Shown here: in pieces, positions 53,949 through 64,000 of the stretch
Layout: each line of letters opens with the position of its first letter
Position numbering within the stretch: the first letter of the stretch is position 1
Origin: Gordionus sp. m RMFG-2023
Lineage: Eukaryota > Nematomorpha > Gordioida > Chordodea > Parachordodidae
Length of the DNA: 64,000 bases
Reading direction: 5' to 3'
NCBI RefSeq assembly: GCF_954871325.1
Contig: NC_088775.1
Span: forward strand, 1,845,473-1,909,472
The notes under the pieces: generated by a model
Seen by the model: only the letters and a program-made list of their open reading frames with translations
The model's database searches: none
What the model was told of the DNA's origin: nothing
Position numbers and translations under genes: made by a program

Positions 53949-56666
53949 TTATTTGTTTTTTTTATAATAAAAAAAAATATGCCTAACCTTGACTAAGATA
54001 TTTTCGTTATTTCGATTCACTAACTCCACCCGATTGGAGCCGACTGTAGAATTATTGACGTTCGGATCAACCACTACAGTCGAAAATATGGCAAGTTTAG
54101 AGGAACATTGGCGAGAGCGTCCTCTAGCGGCAGATCGTAATTCACAATAAAAGGACTCTCTGTAAAACGGATTGATTCGATCATTGTTATCAGCCCCTCT
54201 TCCATTATGTCCATAATTTCGCCTTCCGTCACCTCCTCGCCTTCCGTCACCTCCTCGCCTTCCGTCACCTCCTCGCCTACGGCTACTACGATATTCTCCG
54301 CCATTGTTAAAATAATTAGGCGCCCGATTGAGACCCATGCGCGGCAACTTGCTTCCTTCGACCCTTATCCTATCACCGGCGTTAAATGGTGGCCTGAATA
54401 TATTCGGGTCGAATACCTCGACATCTCTATTGATATCGTAGTCCCTCGTGTCGCGATCCTTATTTACCCTTCTCCCATCTCTACCCGAGGATCTCGTTCT
54501 AGTGGGAACTTGGGTTCCATTCCGATAAAAGCAACAAATGGCTGAATTATTTACAGCCGCGGTGCTGTTCACCGTATCGATGTCAGCCAGCGAAATTTCG
54601 CTGGATCTTCCGCCGGCTTCATTTCTCACGAATTCTGAAAAAAAATAAAAAATACAAGCATAAATTTATAAAATTATTTTTTTTGCTGTCTTGGCATGCA
54701 AGGTATTTTGCGTGCAACCTAACTATTTGATGTCAAAGTTTAATTTCAGTAAAGTAAGAATTATATTAATTGCAATGTTCCTAACCATATACTAACGGTT
54801 CGGTTCCTATAAAATATCAATATCCGTTTCGGTTTGTATAATTAAACCGGGTATACTCATTCTCCTACAAACTTGTTTGGAATTATGATAAAGAAGTCAA
54901 TTTTTAATGTGACTATATTCCGTACATAAATACGTGTAAAGTTTATTTTATTTTTTATTTGCGCATTCAAATATGATACTTAATGGCCAATAAATATATT
55001 AACTATAACAAACATAATATTTATTTAAAAAAATGGCGACCTATAACTTGATCGACCAATCAAACATTGATTGATAACAATCTTTAAAACAGTTCGGAAA
55101 TCGAAAGGTTCTAACCAGTTTATCGGCAATTTTTTTATAGATTCGGTTCAGGATCGGGTGACATAATTTTTTTGTAAGGTTCAGTTTCGGTTCGGGTTGA
55201 ATAACGGTTATTAATACCGGTTTAACGATATTTCAGATCAAAAATTTCGGGTCAGTCAGCTGGGGCAAAATATCTTTCCGGCTAGATAATTTGTGGTGGA
55301 GAGTGAAAGTTTATCGAATATGAGCAAGGCCAACTTGTGCAAAAAAATTTTTTGCCCTTGTAGGCGGGGGCTTGGCGGATTTTTTAAAAAAATATTTACG
55401 GGGCTAATTTGGTCCAATCAATATAAAAATGTTATATGTAATTATAATAATAAAATTTTAATTTTTTCTTAAAACTGAATTCCTATCTAAAAAAAAAAAA
55501 ATATTTATTTTGAATATCGAAATGATTCGACATAATATATAAATTTTCACCTAAATTTTGTCTGGAATCCGTAAAATTGCGAAACGCGAAAATTTCTAAA
55601 CGACAATCGCCAGTGATTCTGAGTATATCTCCGCTGGTATCTTTAATTTTTATATAATAAATAAAATAAAAAAATTCACTGAGATGTTTAGACTTTTTAT
55701 ATTTAAACTCCAGGCATATTTAGAATTACTTATTTTAAGGAATCAATCGTAGATAATTTTACCAATTTAACCTTTTGAATAATTTATAATTTATAATTTA
55801 TAATATAAAAAAAAATCTATGGAAAAAACTAATATAAATATACAATGAGTTCAAAAGTTTCTTGGCAAAATTGTCTGAACAAACATGTTGGAATTTTCAG
55901 GTAAAATCACATTTTTAATTGCTAAAAAAAATCAAAAAAAAATATCAAATTTCCGGAAAAAACACATTTGCCGCTAACATATTGAGAAAATTTACTAATT
56001 CTGAGATTTATCCATCTATCAGAAGGGTATATTTTGTTTCCATCTTTGATTACAGTTATTTGGCATCTTTGCCGCGAGTCGTGACTGGGGCGGCGATGAT
56101 TTCTCCCATGATGCCCATGATGGCCGCGATAGCGTGTCTGATATGGTATAACTTTAACCTCTAATAAATATTATTATCAATTTTATTTTCAAAATATTAT
56201 CATTTTTATATTTCATCCAATGACATATACCTATACCCTAGACTGACGATTCATTCATTAAAAGTGTACATCAATGCAAATCAGCTGGAGACGCCATCTT
56301 GGTTACACTAAACATCATTTAAAATTTTGAACGAGAGCCTAATTGATTCTTATATTCTGACGCAAACTTTATTAAAGAATTACAGGATCATCGAGATAAT
56401 AAGGAAGCAAGTTATCAATTTAATTAGTAGAGATTTTAACACGAGAATAATTAATATATGTGTTACCAAAATGGCGGATCCAGCTGATTTGCATTTCAAC
56501 GACGCTTAAAAATGCATTTTAATGAATGAATCGTCAGTCTAGGTATTATATACGTCTATGATTTCATCTTACCATAAATACCGCGATGATGGTCATAACG
56601 TCGAGAGTCGTGAAAATGGGTAGAGAATAATGCGAGCAATGATAGAAATAAGAATAATTTTAACAT
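53949..56666 (-). CDS. Secreted protein with signal peptide, Cys/beta-rich domain and RRGGDG repeats (four exons)
   Basis: Exons 56666-56573, 56151-55966, 55640-55551 and 54634-53949 join in phase (1, 1, 1) into 351 codons ending at a TAA at 53949. The N terminus MLKLFLFLSLLALFSTHF is a signal peptide. Next come a His/Arg-rich stretch (YRGHHGHHGRNHRRPSHD), then CQITVIKDGNKIYPSD, GDILRITGDCRLEIFAFRNF and SEISLADIDTVNST...SAICCFYRNGTQ. The I-x-V/I-x-G-x-C-x-L-x-x-F-x-x-x-NF spacing recalls a beta/gamma-crystallin Greek-key motif, but this is weak. Three RRGGDG repeats (54225-54283) and basic low-complexity sequence precede a final CSSKLAIFSTVVVDPN segment. A decayed paralogue lies at 59.7-60.9 kb. 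Intron 1 carries a MITE. Function unknown; an extracellular or secreted matrix role is an inference. Confidence 0.68.
54225..54283 (-). repeat. Three tandem 18-bp repeats coding for RRGGDG
   Basis: The unit CCTCCTCGCCTTCCGTCA occurs three times in tandem, the copies being near-identical. This suggests recent slippage in the coding region. Confidence 0.9.
56232..56548. mobile_element. Inverted-repeat MITE (ACCTAGACTGACG family), copy 2
   Basis: The ends CCCTAGACTGACGATTCATT and AATGAATCGTCAGTCTAGG are inverted repeats, with inner AATGCAAATCAGCTGGAGAC and its mirror GGATCCAGCTGATTTGCATT. It lies in the first intron of the secreted-protein gene, 25 bp from the signal exon. Confidence 0.85.
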
Positions 56667-57118
56667 ATTTTTATAAATTTTATTAGTTTAAAAAAAGATT
56701 TAATTTTCTAGGGGATGTTTGTTTTAATAAAGAGTGCAAATATTATCTATATCAGCTTCTTCTTCACTATAATATAGAGATAACGAAAAATGTAAATAAA
56801 AAATTTCTATATATAACATCTCATTGGCTTAAATTTTTTAGGGTCTAAATTATAAAAATAAAATTGTTAAATTTATTTTGTTAAAATCCTTAATTTTTTC
56901 CCTTGTTAATATACGATTTTCCCCTAATTAAATATTAAATAAAATATACCTATTATTATATTTAATTTTTTCTTATAATTCAAACATTATAATCTAAAGA
57001 GGAAAAATAAAATTAGTTTATTGGAGAATTTCATCTAGCGATTTTATTTAAAAAAAAAAATAATTTAAAAAAAAAAATTATGTATAAAATTGCGATAAAA
57101 CATATTATTAATATATAT

Positions 57119-57304
57119 CAGATGCCTGCAGGCCCGGCCCTAAACACGGCCCGGATACCCTAGCCGGATTTTAATTTTTTGAATTTACCAGGGCCGGACC
57201 GGGCCTGAAAATTTTGTTAAAAAAACATTCGGGCCGGGCCGGTTAAATTTTTTTTTAAAAAATCCGGACCTGGCTGTACAAATGGTACCTCTGCGGATCT
57301 CTGA
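57119..57304. mobile_element. GGGCCGGGCC-rich inverted-repeat element, short form, copy 2
   Basis: It begins CAGATGCCTGCAGGCCCGGC and ends GGTACCTCTGCGGATCTCTG. It is related to 30985-31202 (shared ACAAATGGTACCTCTG in opposite orientation). No ORF is present. Confidence 0.65.
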
Positions 57305-57418
57305 TATATTATATATATTGATCCTATCCCCATATGTTTGTAATTCTTGTGTCATCTGTACTACTCCAAGACACCTGTTCAAGTTTGACTTGGGGGTAAA
57401 AAAAAATTAATTGATAAA

Positions 57419-58702
57419 ATGGCTACCTCTTATAACCCACAAATAACTATCATTTTTGCTTATTTTATAGTTTTTTATATTATAAATTTAATAATTTTAT
57501 TTCGATTATATCTCTTAATAGAAAAAAGATTAAGAGATATAATCGAAATAGGAGAGACACAGTTTGGCTTTATGCCTGGAAGATCAACAACCGATGCTAT
57601 CCATGCAATTAGGCAAATGAGTGAAAAATACAGGGAAAAGAACAAAAAGCTACACATGGTCTTTCTCGATCTAGAAAAGGCCTTCGATAGAATCCCAAGA
57701 AAACTTATCTGGTGGGCGCTACGCCACAAAAAAGTTCCCGAAAAATATATAAGAATAATAGAGGATATGTATATGGGACATACAACAATGGTCCGTAGCA
57801 CAACAGGTACTTCAGCAGGCTTCACAATAGCCGAAGGAGTTCATCAAGGGTCGGCTCTCAGCCCACTTCTCTTCATTACAGTAATAGATGTATTAGCACA
57901 GTCTATACCTCAAACAGTCCCGTGGAATATGATATTTGCAGATGATATAGTGATACTTGCCGAATCCAAGGATGAAATGAAAGAAAGGTTAGTGAATTGG
58001 ATAAATATCCTAGAAACGCACGGATTAAAAGTAAATAGAGAAAAGACGGAGTATATGGTGATAGGAGGAGATGAAACGGAGAGTATTGATATAAATGATT
58101 GGCAGATATCCGCAATTGAAAGCTGCAAATATTTGGGCTCCACTATACAAACAAACGGCACAATAGAAAAAGAGATAAAGAATAAGATTAATCAAGGGTG
58201 GTTAAAGTGGAGATCTTTATCTGGAATGCTATTTGACAAAAGAATCCCACACAAATTAAAGGGAAAAATTTACAGTTCCATAGTACAACCAACTATTCTA
58301 TATAGTTCGGAAACATGGCCAACCAAAGAATCAGACGAGAGAAGTCTACAAACTATGGAGATGAGAATGCTGAGGATGATTGCTGGGGTAACAAGAAAGG
58401 ATAAGGTGCGCAGTACAAGAATACTAAATAGTTTAAAGGTAGTGCCCATTAAGACTAAGTTAATGGTAAACAGACTTAGGTGGTATGGGCACACAATGAG
58501 AAGGCCTATGAACTACATAGGAAATAAAGTTGAAAGATTGGAAGTGATGGGCAAACGTAAAAGAGGAAGGCCAAAACTTCAATGGGGCCATAAAGTTAGA
58601 GCCAATATAAAGAAGTATAAAATAGATAAAAGAGATTGTACGAATAACATAAAGTGGAGAGAGATGTTGAAGGAGCTTACCACCAGAAAAGGTGAAAGCT
58701 AA
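57419..58702 (+). CDS. RTE-type LINE reverse transcriptase, open frame
   Basis: A 427-codon frame covers most of the reverse transcriptase and the C-terminal region of an RTE-type LINE. Motifs include FGFMPGRSTTDAIHAIRQMS, LHMVFLDLEKAFDRIPRKL, GVHQGSALSPLLF, the active site FADDIVILAE (the YxDD box as FADD), GLKVNREKTEYM and YLGSTI, then RRPMNYIGNK and KRKRGRPKLQWG. The first 34 or so codons lie in flanking DNA and the junction repeat, so the ATG is not the element's own. The endonuclease half is absent (5' truncation at 57520). The protein would copy RNA into DNA but lacks its nuclease, so the copy is non-autonomous. Its open frame makes it the youngest of the three copies here. Confidence 0.9.
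   Translation: MATSYNPQITIIFAYFIVFYIINLIILFRLYLLIEKRLRDIIEIGETQFGFMPGRSTTDAIHAIRQMSEKYREKNKKLHMVFLDLEKAFDRIPRKLIWWALRHKKVPEKYIRIIEDMYMGHTTMVRSTTGTSAGFTIAEGVHQGSALSPLLFITVIDVLAQSIPQTVPWNMIFADDIVILAESKDEMKERLVNWINILETHGLKVNREKTEYMVIGGDETESIDINDWQISAIESCKYLGSTIQTNGTIEKEIKNKINQGWLKWRSLSGMLFDKRIPHKLKGKIYSSIVQPTILYSSETWPTKESDERSLQTMEMRMLRMIAGVTRKDKVRSTRILNSLKVVPIKTKLMVNRLRWYGHTMRRPMNYIGNKVERLEVMGKRKRGRPKLQWGHKVRANIKKYKIDKRDCTNNIKWREMLKELTTRKGES
57499..57549. repeat. Perfect 21-bp inverted repeat at the 5' junction of the LINE
   Basis: 57499-57519 is the exact reverse complement of 57529-57549, with a 9-base loop. The right arm is genuine LINE sequence; the left arm is an inverted copy. Confidence 0.95.
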
Positions 58703-58725
58703 AGAGAAAAGAAAAAAATATATTA
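57520..58725 (+). mobile_element. RTE-type LINE, 5'-truncated youngest copy
   Basis: The element body starts at GAAAAAAGATTAAGAG within the reverse transcriptase region and ends after GGTGAAAGCTAAAGAGAAAA with an A-rich tail, the same 3' end as the copy at 23445-26180. Target duplications could not be fixed in the AT-rich flanks. Confidence 0.88.
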
Positions 58726-59719
58726 TTTTTATAAATTTTTCGGTAAGTGGGAACTGTGAGCTATTTATTTAATATTTTTTAAATTTTTCTACGTAAAAAT
58801 AGCGAAAATAAATTGAATTTATATTGATAGTAGTTTTTAAAAAATTTTAATTTATTTTTTATAATTTTTTAAATAAAAGAAAAACCGTTTAATTTGGTAA
58901 ATTATAAACAGCATGGACTTAGCAGAAATCTGTATACATATCCGTTAATCATGGTATATTTTAATTTTTTTATATAAAAATTTATGTAATTTGAATTAGA
59001 AATACACACTAATGTCAGTTTATTTGGTTACAAAATCTTCAAATGACGATGATAATGGTTATTCAATACATTTATAATATCTTTTATTTTATACCTTATT
59101 ACAAATGAAATTTCGTTTTTCAATTTTAAAATTTAATAAATATGTCTCCGAAAGAGGGCGCTTAATGAATAAATATATAAATATTAAATCTGGAAACCCC
59201 CGAATTATTTTATGCCTTATTACAACTCAAATTTTGTTTTTCAATTTTTTATTTTTTGTTTTTCAATTTTAAAATTTTATAAATATGCCTTCGAAAGAGG
59301 GCGCTTAATGCATAAATATAATAAATATTATATCAAAGAAAATCAAATGTATTTTATATTTGGGTGTAGATACATGTGGAAAACCTAAAAAAAAATTCAA
59401 AAATGATAGATATCTTTGATATTTACTTTATGAATATAATTAAGTTTAGGAATAGAAAAATAACTGCTAACTTGTAAGGCACATATTGTTGGCGTTATTG
59501 ATAGAAATATCTTCGTTTTGTTTTCACTGCTTATATTTATGTGTAAAATATTGTCGACTCAACACCTGACGATGACTAAATACTGCATTCGCCGGTAATA
59601 TCCATTGAAGAATGTTTATTTTTTGTTATATGTCATTATAATTATGTATATACATTATCCCCTATTGGACATATTAAACAAAAAATAAACATTTTTTTCA
59701 ATCGAGATTGTATTTTTGT
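58726..59719. other. AT-rich DNA with a diverged direct repeat
   Basis: 59090-59200 and 59210-59335 share TTTTCAATTTTAAAATTT, AATATG-CTTCGAAAGAGGG and GCGCTTAATG-ATAAATATA, forming an approximate direct duplication about 120 bp apart. Nothing else was recognised. Confidence 0.5.
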
Positions 59720-60893
59720 TATTTTGATTCACTAACAGGATCCGTTATACCTGAGGGTAGATTGATTTATTCTATGATCGACAACGATCGTCGAAAATAC
59801 CACCAATTTAGAGGAACATTTTCTAGAAGGTCTTTCGGTCTCTCCCTCTCTCGATTGGCAATAAAATAATTCCTGGGGTAATAGATCTATTTGACATCAT
59901 TATCAACCTTTGGATTATGATAATGTCGCCTCGTCTTCCTTCTCTCACCTGTGATTGCTGGGGTAATAGATCTATTTGACATCATTATCAACCTTTGGAT
60001 TATGATAATGTCGCCCCTGTGATTGCCTCAAATAGTGTACCTTTGCCTGTAAACGTCAATTCTATGAGCAGGGAGACGATAATTACAAAAAATATTAGTT
60101 CGCGACCACTTGTTACGGTTTCCTACCCTTATCCATCCCTATTGCTTATTGGATCGAATATACCCCTATTGGATACTTTAATATCCTTTTTCGGATCGGG
60201 TAATTCGACATCTCGATCGAATAATTTGATATCTTTTGTATCGAATATCTCGACATCTCTGTCGATATAGTCGTCTCTTATTAGCATTCACCCCGATGTT
60301 TCTATTCAATGTATTCACTCTAGTGGGAACTTGGGTTCCATTCCGATAAAAGCAATCGATGCCTGAATTAACCACAGCTGTCATGATGTTCACACAATCA
60401 ATGTCAGCCAGAGAAATGTGACTTGTACTACCCATTTTTCGTTTCTCACGAATTCTGAATGATGGATGCACTTATAAAATAAATATACCATATTGGAATT
60501 CAGGGTATATCAAAATTTTTAAGGTTAAATAATTTTTCGCCCACATACATGTCTTTTAAAAAATTTTTAAAGGCTTTACCCCGAAATCGTATTCCAGCAT
60601 GCGCATATTAACTTCTAGTGCGCTACATGACGGATGTAAGACCGAACTGATTCATATTCTTTCGAACTATGATCTATCGAGTTCAAACGCTCTCCTCCGA
60701 CTTAATCGGATTGGACAGGATGTATATGAGCGATAGTTGGAGTCATTTGGTATCAATTATAACAAAAATCATGATTACAACATAAATATATTTATTTTAT
60801 CATTTCATTAATACCTCAAAGTAATTGATCAAGAAAGCTAATTTGGGCATAGATTAATGCTAGTAATGTTAAAAATAAGAATAATTTAAACAT
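59720..60893 (-). pseudogene. Decayed paralogue of the secreted protein gene at 53949-56666
   Basis: A signal exon starts at 60893 (MFKLFLFLTLLALIYAQISF), clearly related to MLKLFLFLSLLALFSTHF, but runs into an in-frame TGA before a usable donor. A copy of the fourth exon follows the acceptor CATTCAG at 60455, and its body (HISLADIDCVNIMTAVVNSG, DCFYRNGTQVPTR) is in a different frame from the acceptor-side FVRNE. The final segment near 59740-59830 (KCSSKLVVFSTIVVDHRINQ) is shifted again and stops early. Counterparts of exons 2 and 3 were not seen. At least three frame breaks make this a pseudogene, unless it uses another exon structure. Confidence 0.72.
59873..60015. repeat. Tandem duplication, 85-bp period
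   Basis: The block beginning CTGGGGTAATAGATCTATTT occurs at 59873 and again at 59958, identical over nearly 60 bases. It lies in the low-complexity part of the decayed paralogue. Confidence 0.9.
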
Positions 60894-60986
60894 AATTCTA
60901 AAAAATAAATAATTTTTAGAAAAATTATTTAATTTTCCAAATTTTTCAAATGAGAAGATTTGGGTAACTATTAATTTTTGATATTT

Positions 60987-61001
60987 TCTTTCTTTCTTTC
61001 T
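60987..61001. repeat. Short (CTTT)n tract
   Basis: Four TTTC units, the shortest of the series in this window. Confidence 0.7.
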
Positions 61002-61960
61002 TATTTATTAGTCATCGGGAAGAATCTAGAAGTTTGATTTAGTTAATCATAAATAGATCAGCTGTTTATATGAGTAATAATATTATTAAAAAAATGTTAT
61101 ATATACAAAAACTAGTCATTAACCTATCATATACTATAATCTTTATGTAGGTGTGATTTCTAACTTCAATTAATCAATCATTGGTTCAGAATTGAAATAT
61201 TTATTACACCTGGCATTTTTCAAGATTTTTATTTAAGTTAGGGAGGTAGATTTTTAATTTCTTAAAATTAACCAATAAAATATATAAATTTTAAAAAAAA
61301 ATTCATTTATAGAAATATTAAATTATTGACCAACTTAACAGCACTGTCAATTATGCGCCATTTTTTTATAAAATAATTATTGCTACATATACTTGCTATA
61401 TATATTTATGATTTTATACTAAATCGCCAATTATTCATAATATTATCAATTATTTTTTTCATTCATAAATTATTTTAATTATTTCTAGCACGGGCGCCTC
61501 CATTTTGTATTAGGTCACATGATAGCTGCTCCAAGGACCATAAAAATGTGGAGAAAAGGGGATCAGAGGGAGAGAAAGAATCCATGGCTGGTAACACTTC
61601 TATAAGATAACTTTGGGTAGGTATTTACCTTCAAATAGCGATATAAAAAGGTTTCCAGGATATCAAAAGGTTCAAACTGGTTTTCTTATCATTTTACAGT
61701 CTTAGGGTTAAGCAATTTTTAACGGTTCAGGTTCTGTATTATTAACGGTTACCCCCTGTTCGGTTGGATCACTTTGAACAAAAAATACATAATATTGCCT
61801 TAATTTGCTTCAATAGCATTATGATTTTATCAATAAAAGGTAATTTAATTACTAATTAGTTATTACAAATTTGAAATTTAATTACTAATTAATTACAATA
61901 AATTTGAAATGAAATATAAATTTTAAAATAATACAAAAAAAAGACATTTAAAAATAAATT

Positions 61961-62041
61961 CGACGAGGATGGGATTCGAACCCACGCGGGAAAACCCAAT
62001 GGATTAGCAGTCCATCGCCTTAACCACTCGGCCACCTCGTC
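61961..62041 (-). tRNA. tRNA-Ser (anticodon GCU)
   Basis: The minus strand reads GACGAGGTGGCCGAGTGG... with acceptor stem GACGAGG pairing to CCTCGTC and discriminator G. Box A (TGGCCGAGTGG) and box B (GGTTCGAATCC) are intact. The anticodon arm TGGACTGCTAATCCA has anticodon GCT, and a long variable arm (TTGGGTTTTCCCGC) is typical of serine tRNA. There is no intron and no encoded CCA. A run of five T follows about five bases downstream on the minus strand and would terminate RNA polymerase III. It decodes AGC and AGU. Confidence 0.97.
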
Positions 62042-63330
62042 ACATGCCAACAATGTGAAATTTAGTAATGATAAAGGTAATAATTTATTTTTCCAATGCA
62101 CATTAATATAAATTGCTTGGAGTTGGAGATATAAAGGATTATATTTATTTGCCATTTTTATATTTTGAAATTGACATATATATATATTTTAATATACAAT
62201 CACGAATATCTTATCTATATCTTTACAATATGTTTAAATGTTTAAATAAATTTGGTTATCTCTGATTAATAGATTTAAAATTTTCTCATAGGTTTATTTA
62301 GGAATTATAATTATAAATTAAGTAACCTACATTTTGACAGTTTTTTAGATTTTTCTGATATGTGTTTCTATCATATTTAAATAATCATTTATTTTAGAAT
62401 GATGAATTCTAGCCAGCTAAAAGTATTTAAACTCCACACAATATTAATTAAAATTAAATTATGAAATTACTTTGCTAATCACTCAAGTATAAAAATAGAA
62501 TTATAAATAAACCTTAATATTCTTTCTATTAATACTTTTATCAATATTAATAATAAAATATAAATAATTTAATTCTTGGTGGAATTAGATTCAATTTTTC
62601 TAATAAAAATGATTATTAATTTTAAAAAACATTAAATATGAAAGTATTTTTAAAAATATTGTCTAAATATTTAAATTAGTATTCATTAAATCAATATAAA
62701 CATAATCACAGCCATATTAAAATAAGCATTTAATTAACCAAATTAGCACCAATTTTTTATTAATCACTATTTATATAGTAAGGCAAGTGAGCAATCTCCC
62801 AGTTAGAATATCCACACAACGATATGCCTCAACAAAAATAACCAGACTATAATTTTCCTTAACTTTAATGAAATATTTAAAATTCTTGGATTTATTTTAA
62901 AAAAATATTAAGATAAAGGTTAATTAATAGTCTTTTGAAATATATGTTTTTATTTAACATTTTTCTAAATTTATAAAGGGAATTTTTGCACTTTTTCTTT
63001 TTGTTTGATTTTCAAGCAAAACATTTTTTTTTAAAACATATTCTGCTACAGATAATTTAAGTTTTTAAAATTTTTAAAGCCTGTGTCTGTGAAGTAGAAT
63101 TCTAATTTCAGAATTTGTCCTGCAACATACATAATATAAGTAATATTTTTTTTTTAAATTTAGATTTGATTGGTTATTTATATATAGTAGGTTCAACTTA
63201 TACTAGAATTTTTAAAATTTAAATAATTGGAATAAAATGTTAAAAAGGTACGGGTTCTGGTACAGAAATAAAATTTTAAAAAAAGGGTCTTTGTATATAC
63301 ACATTCATAATTTATAAAAATTTAAAAAAA
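62042..63330. other. AT-rich DNA, no feature seen
   Basis: A very AT-rich stretch (mostly A/T runs) without supported exons, RNA genes or repeat families. Confidence 0.45.
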
Positions 63331-63340
63331 ATGAAATAAT

Positions 63341-63800
63341 TTATATTTTTTTAAATGTTTTATTTGGTCGCACAAGCAAAGTATCTTCTAAAATATCATC
63401 CTCAAGATTTCCAAGTAGATTTATATAATATATATTTCCTAAGAAAAAAATGCACGTTCTACGCTGACCTTTATTGTGTACTTGTGTCGCCGCTGCAGCC
63501 AAGACGATTCTAAACAAAATCAAGATATATAATTTTGGATATAAGAATTTTCTTCTCAGAATTTTGAAATATTTTGTTCTCTTAACTTCTGAAAACCTTT
63601 CTATTAAAGATGTAATAAGCATTTTTTTTGTTCCCCCTTTCTATCTGTTGATAATTTGATTTTTTTTCTCTATCTACTAATAAAATTTCAAGATCATCAA
63701 TAGTTGCTATCATTATCATTATATCACTGCAATCATTAGGTGTTGAAGTAGCCTCCAATATTCCATAAAAATCAGATAAAACATTATTGTTCTGATTGTA
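63341..63800 (-). pseudogene. Unidentified broken ORF, possibly a transposase N terminus
   Basis: One frame reads NVLSDFYGILEATSTPND, IATIDDLEILLVDREKKSNY and QQIERGNKKN, and ends near 63600. An overlapping second frame continues LAAAATQVHNKGQRRTCIFF, NLEDDILEDTLLVRPNKTFK. The change of frame in the overlap suggests a single decayed protein. The pattern LL-A-x...RR-x-W...L-x-x-D-x-x-x-x-x-x-R recalls the N terminus of PIF/Harbinger nucleases, but only loosely. Confidence 0.28.
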
Positions 63801-64000
63801 ATCATAAAGTTGTTATTTTTAAAGAAACTAATACACTAGTAAGGTCTCTTATATGGATGGCACCAATCATCTTCCGACAAAACGACTTCACATGCTACCA
63901 TAATAAAATCGGTACAGAATCTTTCGAACTTAATAATCGTTCTAGCATCATACAGAACAGATTGAGGACCAACGTGTACGATTTAATATTGCCATCGACC

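Noticed and set aside
54207-54545. Plus-strand open frame and a second minus frame at 54074-54304
   Set aside because: They are shadows of the fourth exon of the secreted-protein gene, which has splice sites and a paralogue supporting its own frame.
57475-58494. Minus-strand frames opposite the LINE
   Set aside because: They are antisense shadows of the reverse transcriptase. The same holds for plus-strand frames over the minus-strand LINE copies at 23.4-26.2 and 35.4-36.7 kb.
61889-62155. Minus open frame of 88 codons
   Set aside because: It runs through the tRNA-Ser gene.

Overview
The window is a very AT-rich, intron-bearing, repeat-dense animal genome fragment. The evidence for an animal is an ADAMTS-type extracellular protease gene (a metazoan family), canonical GT/AG introns in matching phases, a nuclear tRNA-Ser(GCU), TTAGGG-like arrays, RTE-type LINEs and hAT-type DNA elements. 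TTAGGG-like repeats argue weakly against insects (TTAGG) and nematodes (TTAGGC). I cannot name the phylum; an AT-rich non-vertebrate animal is the best reading. No prokaryotic features, operons or CRISPR arrays are present.

Layout, mostly on the minus strand. (1) 1-159 is an AAAAG microsatellite and 193-1899 an inverted-repeat DNA transposon lying just inside the first intron of a gene whose signal-peptide exon is 1904-1952. (2) 6841-11923 holds seven in-phase exons encoding TSP1, Cys-rich and spacer domains of an ADAMTS protein. Two more possible exons lie at 13.6-13.8 and 15.8-16.0 kb. Prodomain exons lie at 41.9-43.9 kb and a signal-peptide exon at 44559-44607. The simplest reading is one gene of about 40 kb running from 44.6 kb down to below 6.8 kb, its introns bloated by transposons, microsatellites and telomere-like arrays. 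I did not find its catalytic HExxH exon. (3) 44.5-48.45 kb is a diverged direct copy of 1.89-7.99 kb. Both copies hold a spacer exon (decayed in the second), intergenic DNA and then the signal exon of the next gene, which implies a head-to-tail array of ADAMTS-like genes. (4) 48.5-51.16 kb is a broken Ty3/gypsy fossil. (5) 53949-56666 is a complete four-exon gene for a secreted protein with RRGGDG repeats, and 59.7-60.9 kb is its decayed paralogue. (6) tRNA-Ser(GCU) lies at 61961-62041, followed by AT-rich DNA and an unidentified broken ORF near 63.3-63.8 kb.

Mobile DNA dominates. There are three copies of one RTE-type LINE: one long but broken, one trimmed at both ends, and one 5'-truncated with an open reverse transcriptase frame. 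There is an internally deleted hAT with a perfect 8-bp target duplication nested in an older inverted-repeat element. At least ten copies belong to a palindromic hAT-like MITE beginning TAGTGTTGTTAAACGG. Two sets of elements carry GGGCCGGGCC-rich ends, and several other terminal-inverted-repeat elements are dated relative to the segmental duplication by empty sites. Long (AAAG)n or (CTTT)n tracts, G-runs and TTAGGG-variant arrays fill much of the rest.

All exon calls come from hand reading of splice sites, phases and family motifs. None was confirmed by alignment or RNA data.
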